Source: Punica granatum (taxonomy: Eukaryota > Streptophyta > Magnoliopsida > Myrtales > Lythraceae). From it: a stretch of DNA of 64,000 nt. This document shows, piece after piece, positions 1 through 11,639 of this stretch. The stretch covers positions 55,035,051 to 55,099,050 of the forward strand of contig NC_045127.1 in assembly GCF_007655135.1 (NCBI RefSeq). The letters are read 5' to 3'. Under the pieces are notes generated by a model. It worked only from the letters and a program-made list of their open reading frames with translations, ran no database searches and had not been told where the DNA came from. The position numbers and the translations under genes were made by a program. How positions within the stretch are numbered: the first letter of the stretch is position 1; every line of letters starts with the position of its first letter.

Positions 1-62
1 TATTTTTTATTTTTTTTTCAAACAAGGAGTGAGGTGAAATCTGTGCCGTTTGAAATTTGCAG

Positions 63-1381
63 GCATTCCGTGCAAGTACGTTACTCCCCTTCAGGGCCTG
101 AATGCGTATGCCCCCACCACCTATGCTCCGGGTTGTCTTAACAACGCGTCCTGCACCACGGTTCAGCTCGATGACGCAAAGAAACTTGCGGCCTCAGCTG
201 ATGCCACGGTGCTCGTAATGGGCGTTGAAGGTAAAAAAATCGAAGGTGAAGGTCGGGACAGGGTCGGCCTCCTTCTCCCGGGGAAGCAGGCCCTCCTGGT
301 ATCAGAGGTCGCGAATGCGTCCAAAGGACCAGTGATCCTCGTGATCATGTCCGGAGGGGGAGTGGACATTCAGTTCGCGAAGGATAACGATAAGATCAAG
401 GGCATTTTGTGGGTGGGTTACCCTGGCGGAGCCGGAGGAGCTGCGATGGCCGACATAATTTTCGGGGCCTACAATCCTAGTGAGTTTGTTCTCTATTCAA
501 ATTAATGACATTCTCCAGAGAGCTGGCTTATCCTTTTCTCCCCAGCTTGTCACTTGGGCAGAGTGAGACCGATCTCGAATTCTAGTCAAGTTTGGGTTAG
601 ACCCAGTAGACAGTCATCAAAGGAAGTGGAGCCCGAGCTCCGGGTCGAGCTTCAGTCTTTTGAGTGTGACTTGATGCGAAACTCTCGAGTATGGAAATAC
701 TTGATCCTGGAGCTTGAGCTTGGCAATCCTCATCTGAGCATTGCCGATTCTTGCACTTCGTTTCTCGACTCGTATATCCTCACATTTCTGACCCTGCAAT
801 TTATTTCGTCAGGTGGAAGACTCCCAATCACATGGTACCCGCAATCATACGTGGAAAAGGTCCCCATGACAAACATGAACATGAGGCCTGACCCGGCCAC
901 GGGCTACCCAGGGCGGACGTATCGGTTCTACAGCGGCGATACGGTCTATTCATTTGGTGATGGACTGAGCTACTCGAAGTTCACTTACCACCTGGACAAG
1001 GCACCGAAGCTGGTGTCTGTCCCGTCAAATCGCACTTGCAAATCATCGGACAAAGGCAAGTCCGTATATGCCGACAAACAGACATGCCGAAACCTAGGAT
1101 TCGACATCCACTTGCGTGTCAAGAACTTGGGCGAGATGAGCGGGCACCACTCGGTGCTCTTGTTCAGCAGCCCGCCCTCGGTCCACGGGTCGCCTAGGAA
1201 ACAGCTGCTGGGCTTCAAGAAGATCTTTGTCAGGGCCCACGGCGAGACCCCGGTGAGGTTCAGGGTGGACGTGTGCAAGGACCTCAGCGTGGTCGATGAA
1301 TTTGGGATCCGGATGATCGCCCTAGGGAAGTACGTGCTTCGCGTAGGGGACTTGAAATATTCGTTGAGCGTGGGGGTTTGA
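63..1381 (+). CDS. Beta-D-xylosidase (GH3), C-terminal part, 5' end outside window
   Basis: Two last exons are present: 63-479 (after a TTTGCAG acceptor) and 813-1381 ending in TGA; the GTGAGT donor at 480 and CAG acceptor at 810-812 rejoin the codons as [16 protein letters not shown]. The product matches the second alpha/beta domain and fibronectin-III-like tail of plant BXL glycoside hydrolase family 3 enzymes, which release xylose or arabinose from cell-wall polysaccharides in the apoplast. Visible family blocks are [46 protein letters not shown] and GLSYSKF. Full-length relatives are about 770 aa; about 328 aa are here, so the signal peptide, N-terminal domain and nucleophile aspartate lie upstream of the window. 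The segment before RDR ([11 protein letters not shown]) looks diverged from what I remember of BXL proteins. The exact BXL subgroup cannot be fixed from this part. Confidence 0.93.
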
Positions 1382-1436
1382 TTTTGTATATCTCATTTAT
1401 TGTTCAAATTTTTTGGGCTTGACCTTTCCTCTACAG

Positions 1437-1827
1437 CCCCTATTTGGATTGGGGGTAAAGGGAGGGGAGGGGAGGGGAGGGGAGGGGAAGGGGAGGGGAA
1501 AAATCCCCCCCGTTTGGTTTTGTAATTTTAATGGAGGGGAAAGAAAATGAGGGAGAATTATTAACCTCGATTCCCCTTCAAACCCCAATTTTTTTTTCAA
1601 CCCCGATATGCGGTTGAATGGAGGTGAAAAGAATAATTAAAAGTTCATCCATTAAAATTTTTCCAAATATGACTAATTTTTCCCTTCCCTCCCTCCCTCC
1701 CTCCATCTCCCCTTGTTTGATTATATTTATATCCGAACGAGATTGATTTTTACTCCCCTTTTCCCTCCACTCCCTTCCCTCCCCTTCCCTTTCCTTCCAT
1801 AATGAATCATATCTAATCCCAAAGACG
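1437..1827. mobile_element. Dispersed MITE-like repeat, copy 1
   Basis: About 390 bp starting near TTTGGATTGGGGGTAAAGG and ending near ATGAATCATATCTAATCCCAAAG. The same order of blocks recurs at 6163-6499: G-rich head, AGAATGAGGGAGAATTATT, CCTCGATTCCCCT, TTGAATGGAGGTGAAAAG, then a TTTCCCTTCC-rich tail. The ends are imperfectly inverted (TTTGGATT against TTTGGGATT on the other strand). It carries no coding capacity, which fits a non-autonomous DNA element. No target-site duplication was recognised. Confidence 0.6.
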
Positions 1828-2963
1828 AGATATTTTTTAGAGCGCTTCGAAGAAGTTTGTATGGAAAACTTGCAAAAAAGTTCTCAGCCCTTGTTGTTAC
1901 CCGAAACGATTCTGAGATAAAAGTTTTGAATCCGAATGATGTTCCCTACTTTCAGTGACATGTCCAGAGTTGAATGCTGAGCTTAGCTCCAAATTAAATC
2001 GAAAAAAGTCTGATCATTTGATGAAAGTTCTTGTTTGGAGTTGGGATCAGTAGTTTCAATAACGAAAAAGTATGAATGGAGAAAAAGAAACCTTGGTCCA
2101 TTCACGTGAGCCTCGGTGATGGCGGGGTCCAATGAGGATATTATATTAGGTGCAATAGTTTTCGACGAGGCTTCCCTGTGTCATTTGACTCTCTAAGGTC
2201 CTTGTCGCGGTTCCTTGCGATTCGAACGGCTACATGCCATATGCCGGATTTCAGACAAGAACTCCTCTTGACACAGTTCTGCAGCTGCAAAATCCTTCCC
2301 GATTCAGCCACAGTAGGACCCGGCTTCTCCACTCTTCGGGTCAAGAGCTCACACAGGTCCTGCTTGTGGCCTCCACTGGTCACTAGAATTAATCCTTTAA
2401 CAGCAGAAGAGCTTAATTCAGACGGCCATTGCAGACTGCCGGGAAGAGTTCCTAGATGTTCTCGAACAGAAATGAACAAGGAAACCGAGGATCAATGGCT
2501 TAGGATAATCATAGGGATGTCATACTTAACCGACCATCTTCGTATACTCTCCGAGCTTAAGTACGATGGACCTTTTGTCGCTGAGGAAACAGAAATGAAA
2601 AGAGCCAAGTTAATCAAGCGTATTTGACTGTTTAAGGAGTGGAAGAACATGGTATGGGACCCTGACGTCAATGATTGATTAAGGGGAAGACCTTGACATC
2701 AATGATAGCCCAATCTTCGCGCCAACACAAACAACCTATTGGGCTGGTCCGCTCCCTTTTCCATATCCAGAACAAATCTTCGTTTCCGGGAACTTCCACT
2801 GAAACCGAGTAATGAAAATCAATGAAGAATCATTGGCCTGCTCAAAGAAGCTCATGTTCTGAAATGAGTCTCCGCATTACCGTAGTTTTCTGGGATTAAC
2901 CCCTTCAATTCCCTCCGAAACATCTCCAAGTTCTGTTCTTCTGCTTCTCTTTCGATAAAGACG
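1828..2963. other. Intergenic, no recognisable gene
   Basis: Mixed-composition DNA. Overlapping open frames of 112-149 codons on both strands at 2141-2627 match no family I know and have no convincing splice sites or start context. A decayed gene or repeat is possible but unsupported. Confidence 0.4.
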
Positions 2964-3042
2964 ATGCCAAGGGGCTTTCTTGTTCTTCTTTGGTTGCTTG
3001 CTCTGCTACGTTCTGCGCTCGGAGTTGCTGGTAATTCTGAAG
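2964..3042 (+). CDS. Possible first exon with signal peptide, orphan
   Basis: An ATG at 2964 opens a strongly hydrophobic stretch (MPRGFLVLLWLLALLRSALG, then VAGNSEG) typical of a secretory signal peptide. It runs into a good donor (GAAG|GTGTGAGT, or two bases later), and the preceding sequence is C/T-rich like a 5' leader. A possible acceptor (CTTGCAG) near 3229 would add only a short basic or acidic tail before a stop. I recognise no complete gene from it. It may be the remnant of a secreted-protein gene, or chance. Confidence 0.28.
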
Positions 3043-3876
3043 GTGTGAGTTCTGTCTGTTTCTTGCTGTCTTCACTTGAATTTGTTCCTCTCTCGATTCA
3101 AGAAGTTTCCACTGCACGGCCTTGAAATGCCACTTTTGCTAGTTCGATATTCTCGACACACCAGGTCATGTGTACCAGCCTAACAAAAAGCTGCTCATTA
3201 CTAACAAATGAGAATAATAAAACCTTGCAGCCGAGGGAGCTGAAGCGGAAGAAGTCGGGGATGTTGTATTTTTATTTTTATTTTGCTGAATAAGATATTT
3301 CATTAATAATAAGTAGTAGCTTCTACATTTGCAACTGGATGTCGAGGATGTTGTATAAATTGAGTATTATTCAATGATTGATTCCATTCATTACATATTG
3401 CCGTTGGAGTCTTTCGTTGGTTACAAAAACAATTCTTGGTTAATTGGCCTTGGCTTTAATTTTATTGATTTTTCAAGTTAAATGCCAAGTCAATGCCCGT
3501 AATTCATGCAATTAAGTATATCATTGAATTAATTCATTTCTTGTCCGTTGGAGCACTTTCAATTTGGTACCCATTTCTTTATAAATAAAGCGCTGCGAAG
3601 CTTTTCAACTATGTATGAGAGTGTTGAGCCTTTGAGTATTCTATTTGATATAATCTTTCTAAGGTCGGGTTCGTAGTTGGAGGAACGATCTTTGATTTGC
3701 AGTCAAGTTGTTCTAAAACTCAAAAGTTGTTCTCGTGGGATTAGTTTTTTTCCGTTGAAACCACCTGGAAGTAGTGGCCGGGAAATAACTATCCTTGAGA
3801 AAGCTTTTTGGAAGTGTCTTACCCCTAATTTTATTTTCCATTCCAATTTCTCTCCACAATTTCTTATCTTGACCAT

Positions 3877-4070
3877 TATCCCGCAATAGAGGACCACAGA
3901 CCTCGCAGTCGCAGGTATTGGGTGACTCCCTTTCCAGGCCTCGGCTGCGGCCGCTCGTTGAAGAACACGACCATTTTGCTATTTATAATGTAGGTCTGGA
4001 CTCCACTTATGTCCAGCACTTTCTGTATCTCTGACACCCTTATCACATCGTGGTACGACCACCGCCTTAT
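3877..4070 (-). pseudogene. PLATZ zinc-binding transcription factor fragment, frameshifted
   Basis: Reading down from 4070 after a good acceptor (TTGTTGTTACAG), the frame gives [20 protein letters not shown], then [20 protein letters not shown] and [10 protein letters not shown]. This is the central conserved block of plant PLATZ proteins, which bind A/T-rich DNA and act in transcription. Immediately after GKGVT the frame goes wrong: a run of three C (minus strand, 3920-3922) has one base too many, and in the shifted frame [12 protein letters not shown] follows, resembling the expected NTCEVC-type cysteine motif. The N-terminal zinc-ligand exons were not found upstream (4070-6800), and the C-terminal cysteine block is lost. 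I read it as a degraded, partial gene copy. Both identity and frameshift are inferred from remembered family sequence. Confidence 0.72.
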
Positions 4071-4120
4071 CTGTAACAACAATATAATCGGCCCTCGATG
4101 AGAACATTGTAAGAACAAAA

Positions 4121-5503
4121 AAATAGCTTCCAGATGCAGTCAAGCCGAGAAAGGATTGCGGGGATGCCGGAAAAGTTTGAACTTTTTGAGCAACAACTGG
4201 ATGGGACAGAGGGTGGTTTTCCTTTTAGTTATGATATGATCATTGCTCAATGCCATTCGATCAGGAGAGAATCAAATTCAAAGTGATAATAAGCAGTTAA
4301 AGAGACAATATAGAGAGAGAGAGAGAGAGATGGAAGGGCAAACCAAATCGGGAAAACAACTTTCTATCGGTAAAAGCGATTCTGTAAAAAGGGATCAATT
4401 CATTGCCAACATAATAGTCTCTGCGAGGGCTTCTGGTTCTGGAGAAAGAAAAAGTCCTCTATGCGACCGTGATACTATGTATCAATATCACAAATTAATA
4501 AGGATTTGACATTTTAGTTTTTAATATATAAATAAAAATAGAAAAAATTTATTGTTAACAAAAATAATTTATTGTTGACAAAAATAATATTTTTTATATA
4601 TCTCGTGACATAATCATACGTGATATCACGTTAGATGAACAAAGAAGGAAAGTGTACACGTAGCTTTTGTCTTACTCCTCCATGGAATGAAATGGGTCGT
4701 GCATATATAAAATATAATGCTAGCAAGTAGTTGTATCTAGTGCAAACTCAACATCTATCCCGAGAATATACATGCCAAGATGAATACATAGATGCATATA
4801 TAAGAATATTCAAAAGGTATATACTATGTAGTATATTATATTTAGATAGCTAGGAAATTCCAGTGTAGGTATGGTACCTAAAATAAAAATAACTAATATA
4901 CAATTGTGCTGTGTTATCTATCCAAGTTTTACTGATACAAGCAATTAAGCAATTGAATTCGCTTGTCCATATGTCACCAAAACGGATCGTATGTATATAT
5001 GCCCCGTACATAGGTATGTATACATACCCACGTTAAATGCGAATGTCCATTATTTGTCTTGTTCCATACACACGTCTCTTTGATAATTAAGCACCGTTCC
5101 TAACAGGCAACTTGGATCTTAATTAATTAATTATGATAGCAATTTCACAACCAGATGATTAATTGATTGAATTTTCCGTTCTCAAATGGCTCCTTCTCAT
5201 AATGAGAATGTATTTGACCGTTAAAACGTCCTTCTAACATGACACATTGTTATGAGACACCATTTAGTATTTTAATTCAATTATTTAGTATTTTTATCGA
5301 CGATTTAGTATTCTAATTAAAGTATTTAGTACTGAACCAAAATGCTAGACATTTGAATTAAAATACCATATACTTGAAAAAAAAATACTAAACATTTGAA
5401 CTAAAATGTTAAACGGTGTCAAGTTTCTCTTCCCTATATCATATCAGTGAGTATATATTGCATGTACATATAGACTCTTTTTTGTAGATATATATGTACG
5501 TAA
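4121..5503. other. AT-rich intergenic DNA
   Basis: No gene is seen. A short (GA)n run lies near 4313-4330. An open frame at 4243-4509 is low complexity and not credible. The stretch 5250-5410 holds several reworded copies of an ATTTAGTATTTT-type motif in both orientations, suggesting a small decayed palindromic repeat. Confidence 0.5.
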
Positions 5504-5713
5504 AGTCTATGGATTTTTTTTTTTTCAGCATGAACCATGGTATTCGAAAGCCCAATTGAAATCCGACTAATTTAGTCAAGCTGGATTAGCCCACTAATTG
5601 GTAAAATTCTCAAAGCATAAATTTTTTGCATTTCACAAGGACTTGAACTTTAGATATTGTTTAAGCAGAACAAATGCCGAATCTTTTGAACTAATCCATG
5701 TTAGTTAGTCTAT
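5504..5713 (-). mobile_element. tRNA-derived SINE with target-site duplication
   Basis: Read on the minus strand, the element has a tRNA-like head with an A-box-like ATGGATTAGTTCAAAAG (about 5683-5699) and a perfect B-box core GTTCAAGTCC (about 5639-5649). A tRNA-unrelated body follows and ends in a poly(A) tract (plus-strand T run about 5513-5526). The 7-bp sequence AGTCTAT flanks both ends (5504-5510 and 5707-5713), as expected for a target-site duplication. Internal pol III boxes, A-tail and duplication together make a SINE the best reading; the family was not identified. Confidence 0.72.
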
Positions 5714-6162
5714 AAACCGTTTTACACGTGATCATTCTATTCACAATGATTTTCCCTTATGCTCTAATCCCTATATCTATAGATATAATTTCTCTCGCTC
5801 TTTCTACATATCTCTTAATATATATATATATATATATATGTTATTTCATATTATTAGATAAGTATTCATTTGTCATAACAATTTTTCATTCTTAGAATCT
5901 CCCTCACAATTTGTCATGTTCATATATTTACGTAGTGGAATCTATAGGGCTGATCATTTCTTGTCTGAATTTTTATTCATTCACATGTGAAATCCTTTAA
6001 TTATTTATTTCTAGTCATACAAAAATGGATAAAAAAATAATCACGCAACTCACGGGTATCAACCAATTACATAAGGTTATCGAGAACAAGGAGCATTAAT
6101 CACTACTTTATTTTTAACTGTCAAATGATAAGCAGCGGAAGCACAAGTGGAACAATCACCAC
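5714..6162. other. AT-rich intergenic DNA
   Basis: A (TA)n tract lies at about 5819-5839. No coding signal or structured repeat was recognised in the rest. Confidence 0.5.
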
Positions 6163-6499
6163 TCTCTTTGGATTGGGGGTAAAGGAAAAGGATGGGAAGA
6201 GGAGAGAAAAATTCCCCCGTATGATTTTATAATTTTAACGACGGGGAAAGAGAATGAGGGAGAATTATTCACCTCGATTCCCCTCTAAAACCTAATTTTC
6301 TTTCAACCGCGATTTGGGATTGAATGGAGGTGAAAAGAATAATTAAAATTTAATTCATTAAAAAATTTCCAAATATGTCTAATTTTTCCCTTTCCTTCCC
6401 TTTCCTTCCTCTCCCCTTGACTATATCCAAACCAGGTTAATTTTTATCCTCCCTTCCCTTTCCTTCCCTTCCCCTTAATGAATCATTTCCAAACACAGT
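6163..6499. mobile_element. Dispersed MITE-like repeat, copy 2
   Basis: About 335 bp in the same orientation and block order as the copy at 1437-1827, including ATTGGGGGTAAAGG, GAATGAGGGAGAATTATT, TTGAATGGAGGTGAAAAG and the C/T-rich tail. It ends TTTCCAAACACAG, a rough inverse of the head CTCTTTGGATT. It differs from copy 1 by many substitutions and a shorter G-rich head, so neither copy looks recent. Confidence 0.6.
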
Positions 6500-6846
6500 G
6501 TAAGGGGGTGAAGAACAAGGACTACCAGAAAGTTGAAACAACAATTAGAGACGGGTCCTGATTCCCAACCAATGATCTTCACCATTTCTGTTGAACTGAG
6601 ACATAGTACAAATTCCTTGCAACATGATATGGACCTTACTTATCCAAAAAAAAAACAGAAAGATATGGACGTACATTACTTCTATATATTCATGAGTTAA
6701 TTAATGGCTACAAGAGACGAAAAAAGGAACTCGGAACTCTAAGGTAGGTGCAGGGTGAAGCCGCATCTACCAAGAAAACAAAATTGCTGTGCTTATTGCA
6801 TTGCAGCACATTCTTTACACACCAGCAGCATAACTTCAACAACAGG

Positions 6847-7857
6847 CTACTTCTTCTCGCCACCCGTGGACTCCGATTGAACTTTCACAACACTCAACTG
6901 GCCACCTTCTTTATTTGCAGCAGTGGCCGCTTTAATCTCGTTGCACTGGTTTATAAACTTGCTTACCTCCTGTTTCATCATGAAAAATACATCTATCTCG
7001 AGTTAGAGCATAGGCATGCTCTGCTTCATAAGTTCGGGAGGTATTGCAACTTATCATCGAACAGAAGCATTCCAAATCCATCTTCAAGACACAAGAAAAG
7101 AGACCAATGCAAATATATAGCTTGCAGCCAATACCATTCCCAACACTGGGTCGATTTGGAAATACCAGTCCCAAAGATATATAACATGTTGCTTCTGCTG
7201 TGAACCCAACATTCCAACAGCGGCTAATCAACTGTCTAAGCGATTTCTAATCAACCAATGAATCGACTCCAGCAAAGTTTCTTCTTTTGGTCGATTGCGC
7301 AAGCAAAACTAGAACCCACAATTTGTTTCTGCGCGCCATAATTATAAGCCAATATATCTTACGACATATTGACATTGCCAGACCAAGGTGCTGGAGCTGA
7401 TATTCCTATCAACCCCAGCAGACTAATCCTCACGGCATAGGCATCAAATTGTTTTTTAAAAAAAAAAAGACTGAACAGATATGCTGAATTATATTTACCC
7501 TAAAGCACACAGATTTACCCCCCTCAAACGAATTCAAGAAAACTCAGCAAAAGTGAGGGTAACAGAAACTCACTCGATCCGTCTCCATGTCCCTGGTGAC
7601 CTTCGACGGCTTGACGAATCTCTTCCCTGAAAGAGACCGATCGCAAGAGTCATTTAGCACTTTCTATACACCTGGGATTCTTCGAACTTACTTATAAAGC
7701 TCACATATGTTCTCAGATATGTATATATATATATATATTACAAAACGGTAATTTAAGGTGCCGAACCTTTGCGGGTTTGAGGTACTTTGCCATGGCGACT
7801 GGGGGGGATTGATTTCTTCTTCTTTTGGCCTTTGAAGAGGGCCGTTTTCTGCGTCAT
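6847..7857 (-). CDS. UPF0390 family small basic nuclear/nucleolar-type protein
   Basis: Three exons: 7857-7767, 7626-7574 and 6969-6847 (TAG), giving 88 aa. All junctions use GT-AG and keep frame. The N-terminus is very basic (MTQKTALFKGQKKKKS, then HGKVPQTRKGKRFVKPSKVT), matching the plant members of the UPF0390/DUF2462 family related to animal Leydig-cell-tumour 10 kDa protein. The C-terminal half (INQCNEIKAATAANKEGGQL) is helical and acidic-basic mixed. The biochemical role is not established; the Lys/Arg-rich head suggests nucleolar or nucleic-acid contact (inference). A telo-box in the leader and several TGGGCY motifs upstream resemble promoters of translation-related genes. The ATG at 7857 is chosen because it starts the conserved MTQK block. 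Confidence 0.88.
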
Positions 7858-7887
7858 CTTCGCTTCCAGCAGAGATGGCCGCCGCCG

Positions 7888-8070
7888 TTAGGGTTTTGAT
7901 GGGGCGGGCAAGAGGAAGGTGAGTATATGACGACCGATAAGGAGGAGGAGGAGCGGAGCAGGGGAAAAGAAGAGAGTGTCGCGTGGGCTCAACTCATCTT
8001 AACGATGAATGGGCCTTCAATTGATTCTAATATATTGGGCTTCTAATTAATGGAAGGCATGAGAAGCCCA
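7888..8070 (-). promoter_or_regulatory. Telo-box and site II promoter motifs of the UPF0390 gene
   Basis: Upstream of the ATG at 7857 there is a telo-box (AAACCCTAA on the minus strand, 7888-7896). Four TGGGCC/TGGGCT site II cores follow at 7984-7989, 8010-8015, 8036-8041 and about 8065-8070. In plants this pairing is typical of genes for ribosomal proteins and translation factors (established knowledge). Activity here is inferred. Confidence 0.5.
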
Positions 8071-9374
8071 GTGGCTTGCGTGATCCACACGGAAAGCCCT
8101 TTTCATTATTAGTTAAGATAAACCCGACTAAATCAGGAGAGCCTAAGCTGAGGGGTGGGTTTGCTGTTTGATTCACTCTTCGGAAAAGGAGACGAAAGTG
8201 AAAATGGAATAGGACGGAATTGAAAATGGAAGAATTAATTTAAATTTTCCTTTGGTTTAACTTGGAACCGGAGTTGCATCTCAAAGGCAATCCGTTTCGT
8301 TTGAAAGGACGCAATCGCCCAATGGGTTCCTGGTTTACTCAAAAGTACATGTACAGTTTAATCCATTTTGGCTTTGAAGATCATGTCAGAGGAAATATCA
8401 AACTCAAAGAACTGAAAATTGCAATTTATAGTAATAGATACGACTCGTGGGGAGTCTGGTGCACGTATGGATCGTGGTTTGGGATAATTGCTCTGGTCGT
8501 GGGTGTTAAATCGTACGAAAATAGTGAATTCATTGTAATTAGAACTTAGAAGAGCTTGCGATTTCTTGTTGTCGAAACAGCTCGATTCTGGAGGGTGGGG
8601 GAGAAAGCCATCATCTCTCATGCGAAAACGAGGTGAAGATTCTCATCAAGTAAAACAGCCAAACTGTTCCTCGCATTGCTGTCATACACATACACCACAC
8701 ACACACACACACACACATATATATGTATGTAAATACAAGCTTGGAAGGGAAAATCAAATTTTAACCAACAGAAATTGGGCGGTATCAGCTCTCGCCAAAG
8801 CTGCGCAAGCGACATGCATTAATTGCAAATTCTTTGTCTAAATTGTTAGAGATATTATCTGATATATATGAACTTCTGGTAAGCTTTACGTACACCGATT
8901 GTTAGGCTTCGAGAGATCAAACCCCATTGCTTCGGGCAGAAATGGTGCTGATTAATTATCAGATGGAGAATGGAGATTATCCACAACAGGTGATTAGACA
9001 AGAAGTTCATTCATATTATTGTATGTATATTTGGAACATAATGACTAATATATGAAAGTAAATTAGTAGTAAATTCTAATATTATTCATGTCTTATATTA
9101 TTATTATTATTATTTTATAAGTGCATGTCTTGTGTTTTTATCGTTTAAATGTTGCAGGAAATTAGGTGTGGTGTTCAACAGAAATGGCATGCTAATTATT
9201 CTGCATACAGGGACATATTCCCAATTTGAGCCCTTGGAGAGTAGTACTACAATCGTGTATTGTAGCCTTCTAATATAATTTGGATAGTACTTCTAGACAT
9301 GCAAAACGTACACATGTACATACATATACATTCATGGATGTATAAGTAGTACATACGTATCAATCAAAATGTAC
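8071..9374. other. Intergenic with CA and TA microsatellite
   Basis: An (AC)n/(TA)n microsatellite sits at about 8694-8725. A 95-codon open frame at 8262-8549 matches nothing known and lacks gene context. The remainder is AT-rich, including an (ATT)n tract near 9100, without coding signal. Confidence 0.5.
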
Positions 9375-11355
9375 TTACCGTTCTCGGGTCCTCTGAATGC
9401 CAATCCAGCGAACGAAATCCACCCACCTGTTGGAATGTATATAGAGATCAGAACAGTTAGTTGTGGTCATTTGAGAATCTCGCACTTAGATATATATGCC
9501 TCATTAGGTTGATACTGAATCTTACAATAGGGAGCCCAAGAAAGTGTTGCCAGTTCTAAAGGCGAAACAAATTGCACTGAGAACGAGCTTGTGGTTATGT
9601 AGCCATGGCTCGAGGATCCGCTGCTCGATCACTCCTGCCAGCACCTGATACCTGTTTTTCCCAGGGAACAGATATTGATTCGGCTAGACATGCAAAGAGT
9701 ATATTTTTACGAGGCTTTTGTGGGTCATTGCGTTCAAACCTGAGATTGCTTGAAACTGACATATAGGTTCCATAGGCAGCACTGGTGGATAAGACGGGCA
9801 CTTCTTCTCCGTCGACGGCGAAAGACTTATCGAAGACCTTCCGGGCATTGATCAGCAAGTTCGTCAATGCAGTCCCCACCTGAAAGAAATTAATTAAGCT
9901 CGGTAATTCCCTCATTCAGTCTTAAGGAGAGGAAGCCGTAATTTCCTAATGACCAAAAAGTGCTCCGCTTACCAATGAAGCACCCGTGCCTACTGCGAAA
10001 AGCTTGGCCCCGTTACGCTGCACTAGACAGAAAGACGTTCCATCAGTTCCGAACCAAAGCAGGGCAAGCTTGATGGAACTACTTCAGTTTAAATCCATGG
10101 ACACACCACTATTGCGCCGACTCTCTGCAACAGCGAATATGATGTTCCTGCCAAAGCCACCTGCGAGCTTAACCATTTCGTCTTATGGAGAGTCCACGGA
10201 AGAGTTACGTAAAATCAATTAATGGAAGGACATTTCCCGAGGGAAAACTACACCTGAAATGCGTTATCGGGGCAGCCATAGAAGAACTTAGACAAAGTCC
10301 CTGCACTGATTGCAAGTGGACGCCGCAGGGAGACCGTGGGAGCAGGTAGCCAAACCAGCATAAAATCTGCTATTAAGGCCATCACCTGAGTCGTTCCATA
10401 ACAAGAGAAACTTACACTACATAAAAATTTGTCTTGCAGATAATGCAAATTCATCATCGGACAGATTCATTTTGCTTCTAGATTTATACCACATCCGCAA
10501 ACACAAAATCGAGCTCCTTCGCGAAGTTGTCCCTACGTCGCTCCCACTCCGCAGCTGTCTGAGAAATAAAGACAGATCATTTGAATGCAAGTACGTCCTT
10601 TATTTCCAGACACTAACAAACATGTTCCAGGAAATGATCGAAAACTATAACCTCCACTTCCATTTAAAATCATCAATTCCTGAAATTTCAAAAAATAGAA
10701 TAAATAACAGTGATGCTACTAACTTTGGTGAAGATGCCAACACCACACTCCATGGCGACCTTAGCCAAGAAGAGATCATCGCCGAGAAGCCGTTCTGCAA
10801 ACCCTCCAAACTGAAGCAGCCATCGGAAAATCAATTGCTTCTCAAGCTCCAAGAACCTCTCCACCACCGATCCTGGGATCTTCCCAGCCTCTATTGCTGC
10901 CGCCAGATCCTTTGGCAGGGTCTCAACCGGCCTCCTCAGCTGATGCCCATTGAGAAACATATGTAATTAAGCTAGCTAAAAGAAGCATCAAATATGCATT
11001 GACTAACTGAAATATTTCTATAATTAGTATATGTGACCTTTGTGAGAACCATAAGAGCTTCTCTTCTGTTATGGAAGGCACCATCCTCGTCCCCACCTCC
11101 GCGTCCATCACCTCCTCCTCTGCCACCGCCACCACCACCACCACCAGTTCTAACGGGGCTGCCTCCATTTCTAGATCGAGCTAAGAGTGTTCGGCTGCCG
11201 TGGTAGGGAGAATGGTGGTGGAGAGGGAGGTTGAGAAGGCAGTTGAAGGTGGGGAAGGGCTGAGAAACAAGAGAGTTGAGGGTGTGAGGGGATGATGGAA
11301 CGGTAAGGTAGTAGTAGGGAGTGGAGAGCTTTGTGGAGAAGAAGGTGAAAGCCAT
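9375..11355 (-). CDS. RETICULATA-related chloroplast membrane protein (DUF3411)
   Basis: Nine exons, all GT-AG and in frame: 11355-11038, 10939-10724, 10558-10490, 10385-10254, 10160-10107, 10017-9973, 9879-9740, 9651-9526, 9426-9375 (TAA); 383 aa. The N-terminal 90 residues are Ser/His/Pro-rich, then Gly-rich, as in a chloroplast transit peptide. The DUF3411 core follows: LPKDLAAAIEAGKIPGSVVE, ERLLGDDLFLAKVAMECGVG, TAAEWERRRDNFAKELDFVF, the hydrophobic VMALIADFMLVWLPAPTVSL, GAKLFAVGTGASLVGTALTN and the C-terminal WVDFVRWIGIQRTRER. RER proteins sit in the plastid envelope, and mutants show reticulate leaves with altered mesophyll and amino-acid metabolism; the molecular activity is unknown. 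The ATG at 11355 is the only in-frame methionine before the transit-like stretch. Divergent with the uL1c gene. Confidence 0.93.
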
Positions 11356-11639
11356 CTCTCTCACAGAATGGAACTATCTCCCTATCTGGGTCTGGCCTGC
11401 AGCAACTGAATGAACGCAATGTCACATTTGGTCCGAAGAAATGGAGATGGCCGAATTATCATATCCCTCTAACATTTGTGTATATATGTCAAGAAAGTTA
11501 CAGAACTTAAAACATCGAAAAAAGAATACGGACTCGGTTCATCCAAAAAAGAATACAGACACGGAGTGGGGTGATTCTTATACTTACAAGTAGAGAATTT
11601 CCATTCAATCACGTCGATGACATGTACCGTGGAACTAAG

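Noticed and set aside
2141..2627. Overlapping frames on both strands (112 and 149 codons)
   Set aside because: Neither shows a motif I know or splice signals; kept only as an intergenic note.
8262..8549. 95-codon open frame starting with MEPELHLKG or nearby
   Set aside because: No family recognised, AT-rich composition like flanks, overlapped by an equally long frame on the other strand.
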